A DNA stretch of 64,000 nucleotides from Ursus arctos (Eukaryota > Chordata > Mammalia > Carnivora > Ursidae): positions 23,909,449 through 23,973,448 of the forward strand of contig NW_026622930.1 of NCBI RefSeq assembly GCF_023065955.2, written 5' to 3'. Positions 32,971-47,300 of this stretch are shown piece after piece. A model generated the notes under the pieces. It did no database searches, was not told the origin of the DNA, and was given only the letters and a program-made list of their open reading frames with translations. Position numbers and translations under genes: made by a program. Numbering within the stretch: position 1 is the first letter of the stretch; every line of letters starts with the position of its first letter.

Positions 32971-33099
32971 GGGGCGCCTGGATGGCTCAGTGGTGGAGCG
33001 TGTGACTCTTAATCTCAGGGTGTGGGTTCAAGCCCCACATTGGGTGTAGAGAGTACTTAAAAATAAAATCTTAAAAAAAAAAAAAAAGAAGAAGAAGAA
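32971..33099 (+). mobile_element. Short carnivore SINE with (GAA)n tail
   Basis: ggggcgcctggatggctcag, caagccccacattgggtgta, aataaaatcttaaaaa, then a (GAA) microsatellite grown in the tail (33086-33099). Confidence 0.88.
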
Positions 33100-33102
33100 G
33101 GG

Positions 33103-33330
33103 TGTGGGCTCTGGGCCCAGGGTGTCTGGTTCAAATCCTGGCTCTACCACTAAATGTCTGTGTGACCTTGGACAAGTGACTTGCCCTCTCTGTGCTTTAG
33201 TTTCCATTGTCCAAATGGGGATGACAGCCGGCACCTACCTCTGACGGCTGTTGGGAGGATGAAATGAGTGATCGAGTGTATAGAAAAGTGCCACAGATGC
33301 TGTGGAAATATTTGATAAATAAAATTCTGA
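33103..33330 (+). repeat. MIR, nearly full length
   Basis: gggctctgggcccagggtgt, tcaaatcctggctctaccac, gtgtgaccttggacaagtga, gtttccattgtccaaatggg and gaggatgaaatgagtgatcg: MIR from start to end. Confidence 0.75.
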
Positions 33331-34034
33331 CAGTCCTTCCAGGTAGGAATTATCCTCATTTTGCAGATCGAGTTGAGTGAGCCAGTAAGAGGCAGAGCTG
33401 GGATTTGAACCCAGGCTGATCTGACTGTCCAGACCTGTGTTTTTTCACACCGTTTCAGATATGAGGTGGGAAATGGGGTCAGGGCTGTGGACTGAGTGGG
33501 TTGGGATCCATTGGCTCCCAGCTCCTGGTTCATAAAGGCAGCTCTGGGCAGTGCTCTTTCTGTCCTGTTGTGGAGACCTGAGTAATGGCGGCAGCCTGGA
33601 AGTAGGTGGACGGCCGCCCCACTGTCCCACTGAGCGGGTGAGGGCTGCAGCTGGAGTCGGAGACACGCAGGGTCTTTCACTTACTGTCTGAGCGGAAGCA
33701 GGGACGGTTCCGGTGTGGACCCCCCTCCCCCAGGGGCACTGGCCGGTGGAGGGAATTAACTGGCAGGCAGACAGCTGTACCAGCACCTGGAGTGGGAAAA
33801 GGTGCCGGGCCCCAGGTGGGCAGGCGGAGGAAGGTAGCAGTGGTCAGGGGTGCTAAGGAATACAGCCCCCACCTGGACGGCTTGGGAGGGCCAGTGGCCG
33901 GAGAGCCTGCTGGGGGAAGGCCCAGGTCTGCCCTCACTTCCCCGTGGCTTTTCTAGGCCTTCCTGCCCTGACTTGGGAGGCCCGCTGTCTGTTCCCGGCC
34001 AAGAGCCCCGGGGACTCTGAGGCATGTGGTCTGC

Positions 34035-34215
34035 TAACTGCACTTGGAAACACAGGCTTCCCTCTCTGGACCTCAGTTTTCTTCATCTGTAAAATGAGGA
34101 GGTGAGCTGTGTCTCTTCCATGTGTAGAAACCTGATTTAGGCCCCGCCATGCCTCATGCTGGCTCCGTCTGTCCAGGCACTCTGTGGACATGGCCTCACT
34201 TCTCTGAGGCAGTAA
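34035..34215 (+). repeat. MIR fragment ahead of ISM2 exon 2
   Basis: tctctggacctcagttttct and catctgtaaaatgaggaggt are MIR core and 3' parts. Confidence 0.5.
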
Positions 34216-34355
34216 AGCCAGTATGTTCAGATACATAGTCACACGGGGGGGTTGTGGCCTGGACAGACCCCAGGGCTCCTGAATCCCCCTCTTCAGGTCT
34301 ACTTGGGGCGAGCCCTGACCCCAATCACCCCTCCCTCCGCCTCTCTCTCTTTCAG

Positions 34356-34601
34356 GTATCAGCCTCCTCAGATCCCGGCTCTCCTAGGGAAGAAGAGGGG
34401 AGCCTTCTGCTCCCCAGAACCCGCCGCCTGCAGTCAGGGCCACGCCGTCACAGGTGCCAGGCGCTCAGTGAGCCAGCAGCCCCGAGCCCGGACAGGGCGG
34501 CCCCTCCCAGGACCCCGGAGGACACTCCCTTGCTGCTTGAGCTGCAGAAACTGCCAAGATTGGCCAACACAGACTTGAGTGCCCCGAACCCCAATATCCA
34601 G
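34356..34601 (+). CDS. ISM2: ISM2 coding exon 2
   Basis: 246 nt (82 codons, phase 0 at both ends) between tctctttcag and gtgaga. It encodes VSASSDPGSPREEEGSLLLP then RTRRL and PPRTPEDTPLLLELQKLPRL followed by ANTDLSAPNPNIQ. The human protein, as I recall it, has this unit twice in tandem; only one copy is visible here. Confidence 0.8.
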
Positions 34602-35169
34602 GTGAGAGCTACAGGAGGGCCGTGGGCCCAGTGGGCACCAGGAAAGGAGCTGGGCTGAACTGTATTCCTTGCAGGGCAGGGGTCCTGTTCAGGGTCATGG
34701 AAGATGGAATAGTGGGGGTAATGCTCATTCTCTTCCCAGCTACAGACTGAGCAGGACACGTGGCCCCCTGAGCCCCTGTCTTCTAGCCCGTGACAAGGGA
34801 CAGACGGCCCTGGCAGGGCTGTCACGAGGACCAGACGTGTGGAGAAGCTTCGTGAGCTGCAGGGGCTCCCAGGAATCTGGGGGAGGAGGGACTTGTGGCC
34901 CCCACTCAGGCCCAACCCTTCCTGCAGGGTCGGTTGCACGCAAAATGGGGTGGGCCGATAGTGGGGGGGCTGCCGCCCCAGAGGGGCTTTATGGGGCCAG
35001 TGGGACTCTAGTTTATGTTCCCCACTGCCGATCCTCAGTCCCTGGTGGTAGTTCTGCCTTTGGTGCAGCACCTGCGGTTTGCAAACACTTTCATCAGAAG
35101 AGAAAAGGCCACAAAAAAGTGTGGAATCTAATATTCTTAAATTGTTTAAAAGTATATGTGTCTGCTCAC

Positions 35170-35205
35170 GTGTGTGTGTGTGTGTGCGTGTGTGTGTGTG
35201 TGTGT
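35170..35205. repeat. (GT)n microsatellite
   Basis: About 17 GT units interrupted once by GC. Confidence 0.93.
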
Positions 35206-35307
35206 AAAACCTGGAACACCAATCATCAAAATGTTATCTGTCAAAGATTTTAATTTTTTTCATTATATTTTGCTGGTTTTCCCCCAAATTTTGTTCAGTA
35301 ACTTCAT

Positions 35308-35539
35308 TTTTTTTTAGAGATTTTATTTATTTATTTGAGAGAGAGCATGAGTGAGAAAGTGAGAGAGAGAGCACAAGCTGGGGGAAGGGCAGAGGGAGAG
35401 GGAGAAGCAGACTCCCTGCTGAGCAGGGAGCCTGACGATGGAGCCGGACGATGCGGGGCTCAATCCCAGGACCCGGAGACTGGAGATTGTGACCTGAGCT
35501 GAAGGCAGACAGGTAACCGACTAAGCCACCAGGCACCCC
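35308..35539 (-). mobile_element. Carnivore SINE, reverse orientation
   Basis: gagattttatttatttattt, a GA-rich middle, ending ccgactaagccaccaggcac. Confidence 0.9.
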
Positions 35540-35995
35540 TCATATTATTTTGTAATAGCCAAAAATAATGTTTTCAGAATTCACTTTCACATAAATGACT
35601 TCATGTTTCTTATTTTCTGTCCACCATGTGACGAGTGAGGGGACATCCCTGCCCCCCTGCACCCTCTGTGTCCCCCTCCCACCTCCCCACCCGGGGCCCG
35701 CTATGGGAGTTTGCTGTCTTCGCTATTATTTTCCAGTCCCACAACGAGCCCCAGGGCTGTTAGCGGCCCCAGATGGAGCCGCAGTTCACAGCCAGCATCT
35801 CTTAAGCGAGAGGTCTCTATCCTGGCACAGTGTTAGAGCCGCCACGCCTGGCCCCACCTCAGGTGGTTAAACAGGTGTCTAGGGTTGGGTCAGGGAGTCT
35901 GGAACACCCAGGGCATTCTGATGCACAGCCAAGTCTTAAACTGTGACCCCATATGCCCTGGGAGGCCAGGAAGGTTGGTGACGAAAATGAGCTGA

Positions 35996-37923
<1,928 letters not shown>

Positions 37924-38109
37924 TAGACACTGGGCTCGGTCCCCTGGGAATGCGGGCCTTGTTGGAGGGCGGGGCCCGGAGAAGGGAGGCAGGCAGCTCA
38001 CCGAGGCGGTGGTCTGGCCTCGGCCCAGGCCTAGCCCAGATGCTGTGGGCACTGAGAGCCTAGTGAGGGCTGGGCCTCCCCAGCAGCCTGGCCTCCTCTC
38101 TTCTCAAAG

Positions 38110-38193
38110 GCACTGAGGACAAGGACCCCTTGGGCTTCCCCAGTGAGGGGTGGCAGCCCCTGGCCCATAATGCTACGGACATACTCGTCCCAG
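38110..38193 (+). CDS. ISM2: ISM2 coding exon 5
   Basis: 84 nt between ttctcaaag and the donor gtcagt, phase 1 in and out. It encodes (G)TEDKDPLGFPSEGWQPLA then HNATDILVP, matching the human linker TEDKD-LG-PSE-W-LA-NATD. The next exon should open with the AMOP domain (consensus V-SC-KWLNCKS) but was not found. Confidence 0.75.
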
Positions 38194-40075
38194 GTCAGTG
38201 GGGAGCTAGGCCATGCTCCGGGGGGCTTGGGGAGCACCTGTCTGGGAGGGGAGCGTCTCTGCACAGACAGGAATCTCGCCTCCGTCCATGGAGACAGAGT
38301 AGCTGTTCCGGCTGGAAGATGAGCCTCCCCAGCGAAGGGGCCCTAGCCTTTCTGAGTCCCGCTAACCCGGCCACTGGCCTTTCCCAGACTGACATTCCTG
38401 CTGGGAAGAAGGTCCTGATGGGAGCCACAGCGCTCGGAGGCCAGTCCGTGGGGCAGATTCTGGCTGGCTGCAGGAGGGCATGGCGATGTTCTGGCTTCCA
38501 CTCCCGGCCACTCTGGAGGCTCCCCGGCAGGCTCTGTGTGGGAAGGGGTGCTGTCCGAAACAGGTCAGGGGCCGGAACTCCGGAACTGCCCCTTCCAGCA
38601 GCTTGAGAGCAGGCTGTTTTTGCTAGGACGTTCTGCATCTTGGTGTCACTTGCACCCCACGAGGAGGGAGGCAGCTGCCCACAGGCCCCCTTGTGGGTGA
38701 GGCCTACTCAGTACTGTGAAGCTCCCGAGCCGGTGGGGTGCGCCTGGCACTGTGTGGGGCCGGGGATCTGCCCTCGAGGAGCTCAGGTCTTAGGAGGAGA
38801 GACACATGTGACCAGCTTGAGCACTACGCGGCAGAGCGTGCCCCCAAAGTTCTGGAGCAAAGAGAAAGGAGCCATGTGTTAGAGGCCACATTCCCAAAGG
38901 AGAGAGAATGGAGGAGGCCAGCATAGACAGAGGGGGCCGCAGGGGGCCCAGAGAGACAGAGTGAACCTGAGACAGGTGGAGGTAAGAATAAGAATGGACC
39001 AATGGTGAAGACAGTGGGACACTTTCTTACCAACTGCTTAAAACAGTGGTCCCTGCCCCCAACCACCCCAGCTCCTTCCCCAAGAGCCCAGCTCCTTCCC
39101 ACCATCCAGCACATGAAGGGACAGCCTCTAGGCCCCTCCTCCAGCCCCCGCCTCCAGCCCCTTGGCCAACATCCATTCTGAGTTGTGGCTGCTCGCTTTA
39201 CGTTTCCTGGGGGGGTATGTGGGGGACTGCCTTCTCCGGCCCGCTGGCAGGCAGTGTCCCAGCCTGGCCACTCGTTTTCTTCCCTCTCCCCCTGCGCTGG
39301 CTCTCCACGCACATCGTGAGTCCCAGGACCTGTGGTGGGAGGCCCGGGTCCCGAGGCCCGACAGCTGCCCCTGGTCAGGCTGGCAGCCAGCCTAGTGAGC
39401 AGCCCCCCTTACCTCTGGGTGGTTGCACGAGGCCCTCTTGCCCCACCTCTGCTGGGAGCCACCACAGACCAGGGCCTAGTCCATAACAGGTTACCTTCGG
39501 CTCTGAGCTGCCTTTCGGGTATAGGGCTGAAGTGAATCCGTGGGGGCAAATGTGGACAGACAGGCTGAGGCGGCCGAGACAAGGGCTGGCTCCAGGCAGG
39601 GAATAGGTCAACCAATGCGGGTCCCTTCCTTTGTCCAGCACCTCTGTTCTGTTCGGGTTGTAGGCATGTGCAGGCCTGGGAGATGGCGCGGCTTGGGGCG
39701 GGCTCAGAATTGGCTCAGGAGGGTGTGCCCCACCGTGAACTGGTAAACCAGTTCTCTGGACAGGGTTGGTGGCAGGCAAGCCCAGATTTGGACAATTTCT
39801 GTGGTGTAAACGCTCCCACCACGGCCCACTTCAGGCTCCCGAGCTGATGTTGCTAAAGGCACTGAGCTCAGAGCTGGGAAGAGAGGCACGTAATCGGCTC
39901 TCCTACACACCTGTCCCCTCACCCCCGAACCATACTTCCTTGCCTTCTGTGGACTGGAAGTGCTGTGGTCCCAACTGTCCTGTTCACGAAAGCTCCGAAA
40001 GGTGGGGACCTCAGCCTCTAGACAGCTGCCCTGAAGCTCTTTGTGACCCTCAGCAATAAAGCACTTTATTTTCAA
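38194..40075 (+). other. ISM2: Region where the ISM2 AMOP exon and 3' UTR are expected
   Basis: I read all six frames here for the AMOP landmarks (SC-KWLNCKSDF, DLPSCPC-YP, PTARFC-RSML, AAQHCCY, GKGAG-PNLIS, ICKGDWSR, PPNNG). None is present. Open frames such as 39046-39486 have no such motifs. AATAAA at 40054, followed by a T-rich stretch, may be the old ISM2 poly(A) signal, so the flanks of the lost exon may remain. Confidence 0.55.
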
Positions 40076-40786
40076 ATTCTGTCTGATGAAGAATTTGGAG
40101 CCTCCGCAGGGGTGTAGGGAGCCCTGTTTGCAGCCCAGGCCAAGCCCCCCGGGGCTGTGTTTGCCTCTCCTTAACCCAGCTGGGCAGGCAGAACTGGAGT
40201 GCGGAGATTGGGTGTAAATGTGAGTTATCCCAACTCACACTCCTACAGGGTTGCGTGGGAGAAAGGGAGGAGCTGGCTGGACCTCAGGGACACGGGCACC
40301 TTCGCTAGTTCTTGTGGACAGGAGGACTTCTAAGTCAGAGCTAAATGGCACATGGCAGAGGAAGTGGTTTGCTGCCGTGGGATCCGACGCAGAGTTGCCC
40401 AAAGGGTTACACCTGTAAGATGATGGAAGTGGACCTGTACCCTGCCTCGGTTGCTACCCTTAACAGACCCTGCACTCTCACCCCTGGCACTTGGGGAAGA
40501 ACAGAGACACATCAGGAAGGAGGATGAGACAAGTGTGTCCACCACCTGGAGATGCTCAGAGAGCCAGATGTTTCCATAACCATCACACCTAGAGGTAAGT
40601 TTGTTAGTCTGGTCCTGGACCACAGTCTGAAAATACTGTGGTGCAGCTGAACTGTTACAGGGCCAGAGAGGCCTGGGTCTCAAGTCACCAGATGGGATCC
40701 ACGTTCACTCCCTTTTTTTCATCTGGGGCAATGAACATGATTATTAGCACAGGCATATTTTAATTGTCTTTTAGCAGAAACCCCTT

Positions 40787-40981
40787 CTATTTATTTATTT
40801 ACTAACTTAATTTATTTGAGAGACAGAGCGTGAGCAGAGGGAGGAGCAGAGGGAGAGGGAGAAGCAGGCTTCCCGCTGAACATGGAGACCGATGTGGGGC
40901 TCGATCCCAGGACCCCTGAGATCATGACCAGAGCTGAAATCAAGAATTGGCCGCCCAACTGATTGAGCCACTGAGGTGCTC
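40787..40981 (-). mobile_element. Carnivore SINE, reverse orientation
   Basis: tctatttatttatttactaa, gagacagagcgtgagcagag, ending ttgagccactgaggtgct. Flanked by gcagaaac. Confidence 0.85.
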
Positions 40982-41040
40982 TGGCAGAAACTTTTTGTTA
41001 AATTAAGAAGATAAAGACATCCCAGAGTCTGTTTTCAAAT

Positions 41041-41240
41041 TAAAAAAAATTTTTTTAAAGATACTATTTGACAGAGAGCATGAGAGAGGGAACACAAGCA
41101 GGGGGAGTGGGAGTGGGAGAGGGAGAAGCAGGCAGCCCGCAGAGCAGGAAGCCCAATGCCATGAGGGCCTCGATCCCAGGACCCTCGACCATGACCCGAG
41201 TGGAAGGCAGATGCTTAATGACTGAGCCACCCAGGCGCCC
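41041..41240 (-). mobile_element. Carnivore SINE, reverse orientation
   Basis: ttttttaaagatactatttg, ending tgactgagccacccaggcgc. Perfect duplication cccagagtctgttttca on both sides. Confidence 0.92.
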
Positions 41241-43106
41241 CCCAGAGTCTGTTTTCATAGGAATCTGCTAATTCTCCTCCTCTCTAATATAACTTGACAC
41301 TTACACACATTGTCTAAATTTAATCTGTTCCTAGTGGTTGTCTGTTAACCCGAACTGAATTTAGCCAGCCACATTTTTGATCTGTAACCTAAGTGACGGG
41401 CGAAATTGCTACCATGTCAGGCCACAGATGACAGAAGGAAAGGAGCCTTGAAGGGGCTGGGGAGCAGGTCAGCTATAAAATGGTGTTAATTCAAACTCTA
41501 CGAAGGAGGAAGAGCTGCCGTGCAGGTGGCTGCGGGCTCAGGGCACGGGTGTGTATGGGGAGAAACAGTGACGGAGAGGTCACTGACCCTGCTAAAGGGA
41601 GTATTTCAGGCGCGGCCGGTACCAGGCCCAGGAGGGGCCCCCTCCTCCTGTTCGGGTCCAGTGTTGGTCAGGTCACTGTCTTGACTCGCTGTTCTTCCTG
41701 TCCCAAACCCCGGGAGCCCTCTGTGGCCATGCATGCAGCAGGACCACCACCGCCGTTTCTGGTTTAGCTGCCCCGGTCACCAGGATGGTTTTGCCCAGTT
41801 TTTCTCTGTCTGGTGTATCTCCTAGAGTCTTAGGTTGGGTAAGACGGGTCAGATTGAATTCTTACTACGGTTTAAAACAACCAGTGGTACAAGCCCGGCC
41901 AGATCCTGCCGACTTCCCTTGTCTGTTGGAAGACAGTGTTTCAGAGCCTTGTCCTGTTAGTCACAAAAAGGTCCCAAACGGGCTTCTTTGGGCTCCTCTG
42001 TTACAGTTAGATTTTCTTAACAGGTTGGGGTGCTTCTCAAATTGCATCCTGACCTCAATATCACCTGTGGTATTTATTCTTAGGTTTATGGGTTACACCC
42101 CACACTGAGTCAGAACCAATTAGGGGAAGAGTCCATAAAATTTGCTGAATTTAACAGGTTCCCCCAGGTGATTCTGAGCGAGGTGAGTCCGTGGCCTATG
42201 ATTCGCCATTTGGCCAGTTAACTATCTTTTCAAAATAGTCTTGCTCCAGGGAAGACACTTGGGCTCTGGAGTCCAGCCGTTCGTAGGTGATGTTTGCCAG
42301 ATGCCACCAAGTGCCGGTGCTTCTGTATGTGTCCTGTCTAACGCTCTGATAAGGTACGTATTGTACCCATCATATAGGTGAGAAAATTTGCCCCATTTGT
42401 TAGGCAGGCGCGCCATTCAACCCAAGTCCAATCAAGTCCACGGTTTTGTTTTTAGCTCTGTCGTTCTGCTTTCTAGGCTCAAAAACACTATCAGTAAAAT
42501 GGCCGTGGTAAAAATTGGAGCAGCCCGTCAGCAACACTGGGGATGTGAACTGTCACTGAGCGTGTCACGTGATGGGTGATTTGCCCGGTGCTTTGGTTTT
42601 TCTTAAGGTGTTTGTCATCTCTGCTTCAGATTTTTTTCAAGAACTCTATAGAATTGGTTAACTCTCCTGTCGGGTATGCAAGGGCTCCTTTGTTTGTGAC
42701 TGGTCTCTGGGGAGGGGCAGTCTGTTAGGAGCGGGTCCCTAGATTTGGTTCAAGCTTCAGTCCGGGTTCTTTATCAAAAGGCATCTTTTTGGACCCTTAG
42801 GAGGCGGATCTAATGCCAAATTAGATGCTAATTAGTTCAATCCACCATTCCTTTAAGTAATTCAAGCCAAAAGTGGCTTTCAGGGGTCTAATGATCCCCA
42901 TCAGTACTGGTTTTCTCCTTTATTTTAACTACAATGTTGTGGCTAAGTCACGCTGGGAAGTTTAGCCCGCAGGCCTCGCTGCCACCTAATAAAAGAGGCA
43001 AAAATAGATGAAGGAAATAGCTGTGCCTGCAGGAGGCCGAGGGTCTGGGTTAGCAGGCACAGACTCCCGCGGGATGCAGGGCTGGTCCAGGAAAGTGACC
43101 CTCCTG

Positions 43107-43124
43107 GCGGGGCGGGGGGGGGGG
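43107..43124 (+). repeat. G-rich homopolymer tract
   Basis: gcggggcggggggggggggt: a 13-G run after a GGGG block. It could form a G-quadruplex and is prone to sequencing-length error. Confidence 0.7.
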
Positions 43125-43369
43125 GTAGTTGCTTCTCTTGCCACGGGGCAGCTGGAACCCCATTTGAACATATCCCCACTACTTGGTCAGTGCTCCGTAA
43201 ACCTGTTTAGAGCAACCAGGTATTTTAAGAAATACTCTTAACAAGAACGTTCATGTATTCCTCTTTCTGGGAGTAGTAAGAGGCCTGGAAGTTTCTACTC
43301 CGGGAGGGATGCCCAACACCCTAGAAATACAGCAGCTCTCTGAGGGGACGAACCCAGCGACAGGGCAGC

Positions 43370-43605
43370 AGGCACAGTGGTTTAGGCTCGAGCACCGGCT
43401 CTGCCAGTTACAGTCCTTGTTCCCAATCTCAACTCTGCTAAATGGCAGCTGCAGGGTCTGGGATATTACTGAAGCAAAGCAGGGCTTAGACTCTTACACA
43501 ACAGAAATCCTGGTGGTGTCTTTTCCAGAAGGCTGTTATGGGGGTTAAATGAACTAACGCAAGGGGGCTACTTAGCATCCGGAACCTAGTAACTGCTTGG
43601 TAAGC
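43370..43605 (+). repeat. MIR
   Basis: gcacagtggtttaggctcga, gcaccggctctgccagttac, gttatgggggttaaatgaac and taactgcttgg follow MIR order. Confidence 0.55.
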
Positions 43606-44004
43606 AGGAGCCGTGAACCTGAGGCCCACCGTTCCCCTGCCACAGCGTGGGCAGCTTTCCGCAGCTCACAGCAGCACCCCGTGCTCGTCTGCTCCCGCAG
43701 GAGGATTTGAGAGGCCACACAGAGAGGAGAGCCCGGGACGCCACCTCTGCCGGCATTAAGGTTTCTGGCACGGTTTACCCCAGAGCACCCTCCCACACTG
43801 TCTTCCGTCCGTGAGGGGAGCAGCAGTTTTGGACCCGTCTGCAGAAAGGAGACGAGCGCAGGAATGCTGGTGAGACGCAGGCTTTCCTTCACGCCTCTAC
43901 CCTTAGCCAGAATGTAAACAAAACCTGTTTTTTTCCCTTTAATTATCTTCAAGGGAACTCGTTAATACCAGCCACCCCGTCCACACAGGCTTCCGGTTAT
44001 GCAC

Positions 44005-44219
44005 GTTTTTTAAATTACGTTTATTTAGCGTATGTACACATAAAAGAGAAATCGCCCTCTGATCCCACCCAGCAGAAAACATGCACAAACCCCAGGTATA
44101 CGTGGAGGGAAGGGGCCCCAGCCCCAAGTTAGTGGTTGGGATGGTGCAATCCTGGGAGTCCCAAGCCCCAGTCAGGAGAGGGCTGGACCGAAGGAGCGGG
44201 CTGCCCCCTGCTGCCAGCC
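44005..44219 (-). other. AHSA1: AHSA1 3' UTR and poly(A) signal
   Basis: About 200 nt after the stop. AATAAA on the minus strand is at 44025-44020 (tttatt on the plus strand), with cleavage expected near 44005. The short UTR fits the compact human transcript as I recall it. Confidence 0.7.
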
Positions 44220-44392
44220 CTAAAATAAGCGTGCGCCGTAGCCAAAGGTCTGTTTGATGCCCTCAAAGTAGTACCGCTGCCAGCCCTGCCGCGTCCTCTC
44301 TTCCTCGGGGGCCGGGACGCCTCTGCCTTCCATGCACAGCTCAGTCTCTCCGTTCTTGTCAAGGAAGGTCAAGGTGATGGTGGCAAAGTGCC
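44220..44392 (-). CDS. AHSA1: AHSA1 coding exon 9 with stop codon
   Basis: 173 nt after tttccccag, stop TAG at 44222-44220. Residues 282-338: GHFATITLTFLDKNGETELC, MEGRGVPAPEEERTRQGW, QRYYFEGIKQTFGYGARLF. Confidence 0.96.
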
Positions 44393-47300
44393 CTGGGGAA
44401 AGGCAGAGAGGAGGGAGGTTTCAGATCCAGGGTTTCCATCAGGATTTGAGACGAGGGGAAAAGAACGAGTTCTGGGGCTAATGGCCACAAGCAAATCCGT
44501 ATACTTACCTTCTGGCCAAGATTTAAACCTCCACTTCATCACGATCAGTTTCTCGGGGACCTAAAATAATCAAAGAGATCAGTCTGTACCGGGGACCACC
44601 ACGTCCCTGAGCCTGGCTGGAAGCAGCCATCTGCCTTTCGTACGGAGTCTATCATCTGTGCGATTCCACCACTTAGGGACACAAAGCGGACGACTGTGGA
44701 GTTGGAGGCTTCTGACCAATCCCAGCCCCATTTCTCTGCCACCGAAGTCGGGTCGGCTCGGCTGTGCCCAGGTGACGTTTCAGTGCTGCAAATGGAAAGC
44801 CACCACCCACCGATATATATGACCCCTCTTCCACAAAGCCTTTTTTTCAGGAAGAACTAATTTTACTCCACTGAGGAAAAAAATCCTAGGAAAGCAAGAG
44901 AATTTAACTGCAACGTTCTTTTGAAAATCAAAAATGAGCTTTTACTAACCGGAGAGATTAGATTTTACCTATGGAGCCGGAAAAAGAAGGAACAATATAT
45001 TCTTCTGACCGGAGACTACATTCTGGGTTTGGGGCTAGCAGGCACTCACCAGATCAGTGAATTCCCCAGAGACGTTGCCATCTACCAGGTGAAACTTCCC
45101 ACCTTTGTCTGCTTCTAACATTGCGGGAGCATGGGTAAAGGCCTGAACGAGCTGTGGAAAAAAAGGAGGTAGGAAGAAGACGTCCCTCTCAGTGGGACCC
45201 ACAGGCAAATGCCAGCTGACACTTCCACACCTCAGCTCTCAATTCCAAAGGTACCACTCTGCCCAATGACCAGTTTCTATTCTGTTCCACTACGAAGGAA
45301 CAGCCACTACTCAAGGCTTTGACTTGCGTAGTGCTTTGTGAATCCAGGATGTCATTCCTTCAGATCCATTCCCTTCTCTGACAAGAATGCTTCCCGTGGT
45401 GCCCACTCACACCACCCAAAACTAGTATATGGGAGGAAAAAGGAGGCATAGCCACTTTGCTGAGTAGGGTGAACAGAAGGGTTTTTCCTCTTCCTCTGCC
45501 TGTAGGAGGGAAAACCTCACAGCTCCGCTTTTCAGTACCCGCTCTGCACACAGAGGGGACGTGCCCACAACCCAAGTCACCCCACAAGAGCAGATGCCAT
45601 GAGGCCTGAAGGACAGGATTATACTTACCTCTTGGGTGGTAAAGACTCTATAGAGCTCCTCTGGTGAGGTCAGGAAGGTTTCTCTAAGGGTGATCTTACA
45701 AGTGGGGATTTTGACACCAACAGGTCTGGCCTGGGTTTTTGAAGGAGCAGACTTAGCCTGTGGAGGTGGCAGTGAGAAAGGTTGAAAGGGATGGGGAAAC
45801 CGGCACTCACGAGGCTTCCAGGACAGGCCTGTTACTCATCCTCACAAATGTCTTTGCCTCTAGTGCTATCCCAGGGGCTTGGAGGGGATGTGCATGGATG
45901 CTGCAGTCATGAGGGGGACTTGCCCAGAATATCCTCAGTTCCCACTGAAAACACCGCTCCGGGTGAAGGAGGAGAGACTCACTGAGAACCCCACTGACCA
46001 AAGGATGGGGCCAATCATGAGGTATTTCTGAGGCACTCAGTGTAATTTTCAAAGAAAAAGTCTGTGCTTAAAGAGCTGGAAGCAGCCAGCTTCCCTCTGG
46101 AATTCCCTTCACTGTGCTGACAAAAGGGCAACAGGGCAGCAGACCAAGTGCTGAGCCTGAACCACACAGGTTCCATCTCCACAAAAAATATTTGCTCACC
46201 CGGCAAATGTGGTGAGATCGATCCATTTCCTGACAGGTCAGTGTAGTGATCTAACCCCAGGACCTTCATGAGACCTCCAGTATGAAAGTAGGAAAAAGCA
46301 ATACCCCACTTAGAAGTAATATCGAAGCCATATATAAGGTAAACACGATCCTGTGTTCATAACCTCCTAACTGGTGTTAAATGTAATCAAGACTCAAACT
46401 CAGAAGCCCCTGAGAGCTCCCATTTGCTCTAGAAGTCTGTTCTAAAAGAATAAAAACCAGGTTAAAGAGAGACAGATAAACAACTACATACTGCGGACTC
46501 CGTGTAACGCACCATGGGCAGATCACATGCCGCTCTGGCTTGGAGGTTAAACTCAGACAGAAAAGCACATGGAAACACCATTTATTTACCTTGCGCTCCT
46601 CAGTTTTCAGTGCTGGCTGCCCGGCTGGGTCTACGGACTCCCCGTTCATCGTAGGCAAGATCATGCCCTGCGTGAACTCTGAAAAGATAAAATCCCCACT
46701 CCTGAAGTTATTTCTTAGTAGCTGAGATTTGGGGTTTCTTTAGAGTTTGACACACATGGCCATCTTACCCCGGAATGAGGTCATAACAGAGAAAGAAGAG
46801 TCTTTCTACTTCATGCCTTTACCTTTTGGTCTATGCCAGACAGGTATCTGAGCTTATGCTGTAGAATACAGAATGTTAACTAGGATTGTTCTGAACCCGA
46901 CTCCATTAGAAGCATTACAACTTGTTTAATGTACACGAGATCTACTATGGATAGGAGTGAATGAATGTAGTGGCCCTTGCAATGACTTCAGAGGAGGGCA
47001 CGATGCCCACGGATGCAGGTTTAGTCCCCCTTCTCCACTTTGCCTTACCTCTGTAGAGCAGCCACGACTAGTTTCGGCACCAGAGCACGAGTTCCCACCA
47101 AAAGAGGGGTCACCTTCTATGCTGTTTCCCTTTGACAGCCATGCTACGTACTCCGACACCAAGAAGAGAACACACTGGCAGAACTGGAATTCTCGGGGGA
47201 GAACTGAGCTAACTGCTACCTAATGACCCCCTAAGTGTCCCTGGAGGATGCTTATCAAAGATAGTCCAGCACTGTGCTGAGTCTGGGGACGCCGGGTCTT

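Larger units (their letters stand above)
26056..34355 (+). other. ISM2: ISM2 intron 1
   Basis: 8.3 kb, GC-rich. Contains MER20-like copies (27150-27410 and 32244-32423), MIR/L2 pieces (28060-28200, 28555-28660, 30745-30880, 31134-31250, 31940-32060, 33103-33330, 34035-34215), two short SINEs and a GT/GA microsatellite. I see no exon with splice sites and conserved frame between 28700 and 30700 despite several long GC-driven open frames. Confidence 0.65.
40076..44004. other. ISM2-AHSA1 intergenic region
   Basis: Two reverse SINEs (40787-40981, 41041-41240), a MER5-like scrap (42030-42180) and a MIR (43370-43605). From 41280 to 42020 and from 42430 to 43000 I see only unassigned non-repetitive sequence. 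A G run lies at 43107-43124. Confidence 0.55.

Noticed and set aside
34448..35071. 207-codon minus-strand open frame opposite ISM2 exon 2
   Set aside because: Shadow of the ISM2 exon and GC-rich intron; no similarity to anything I know.
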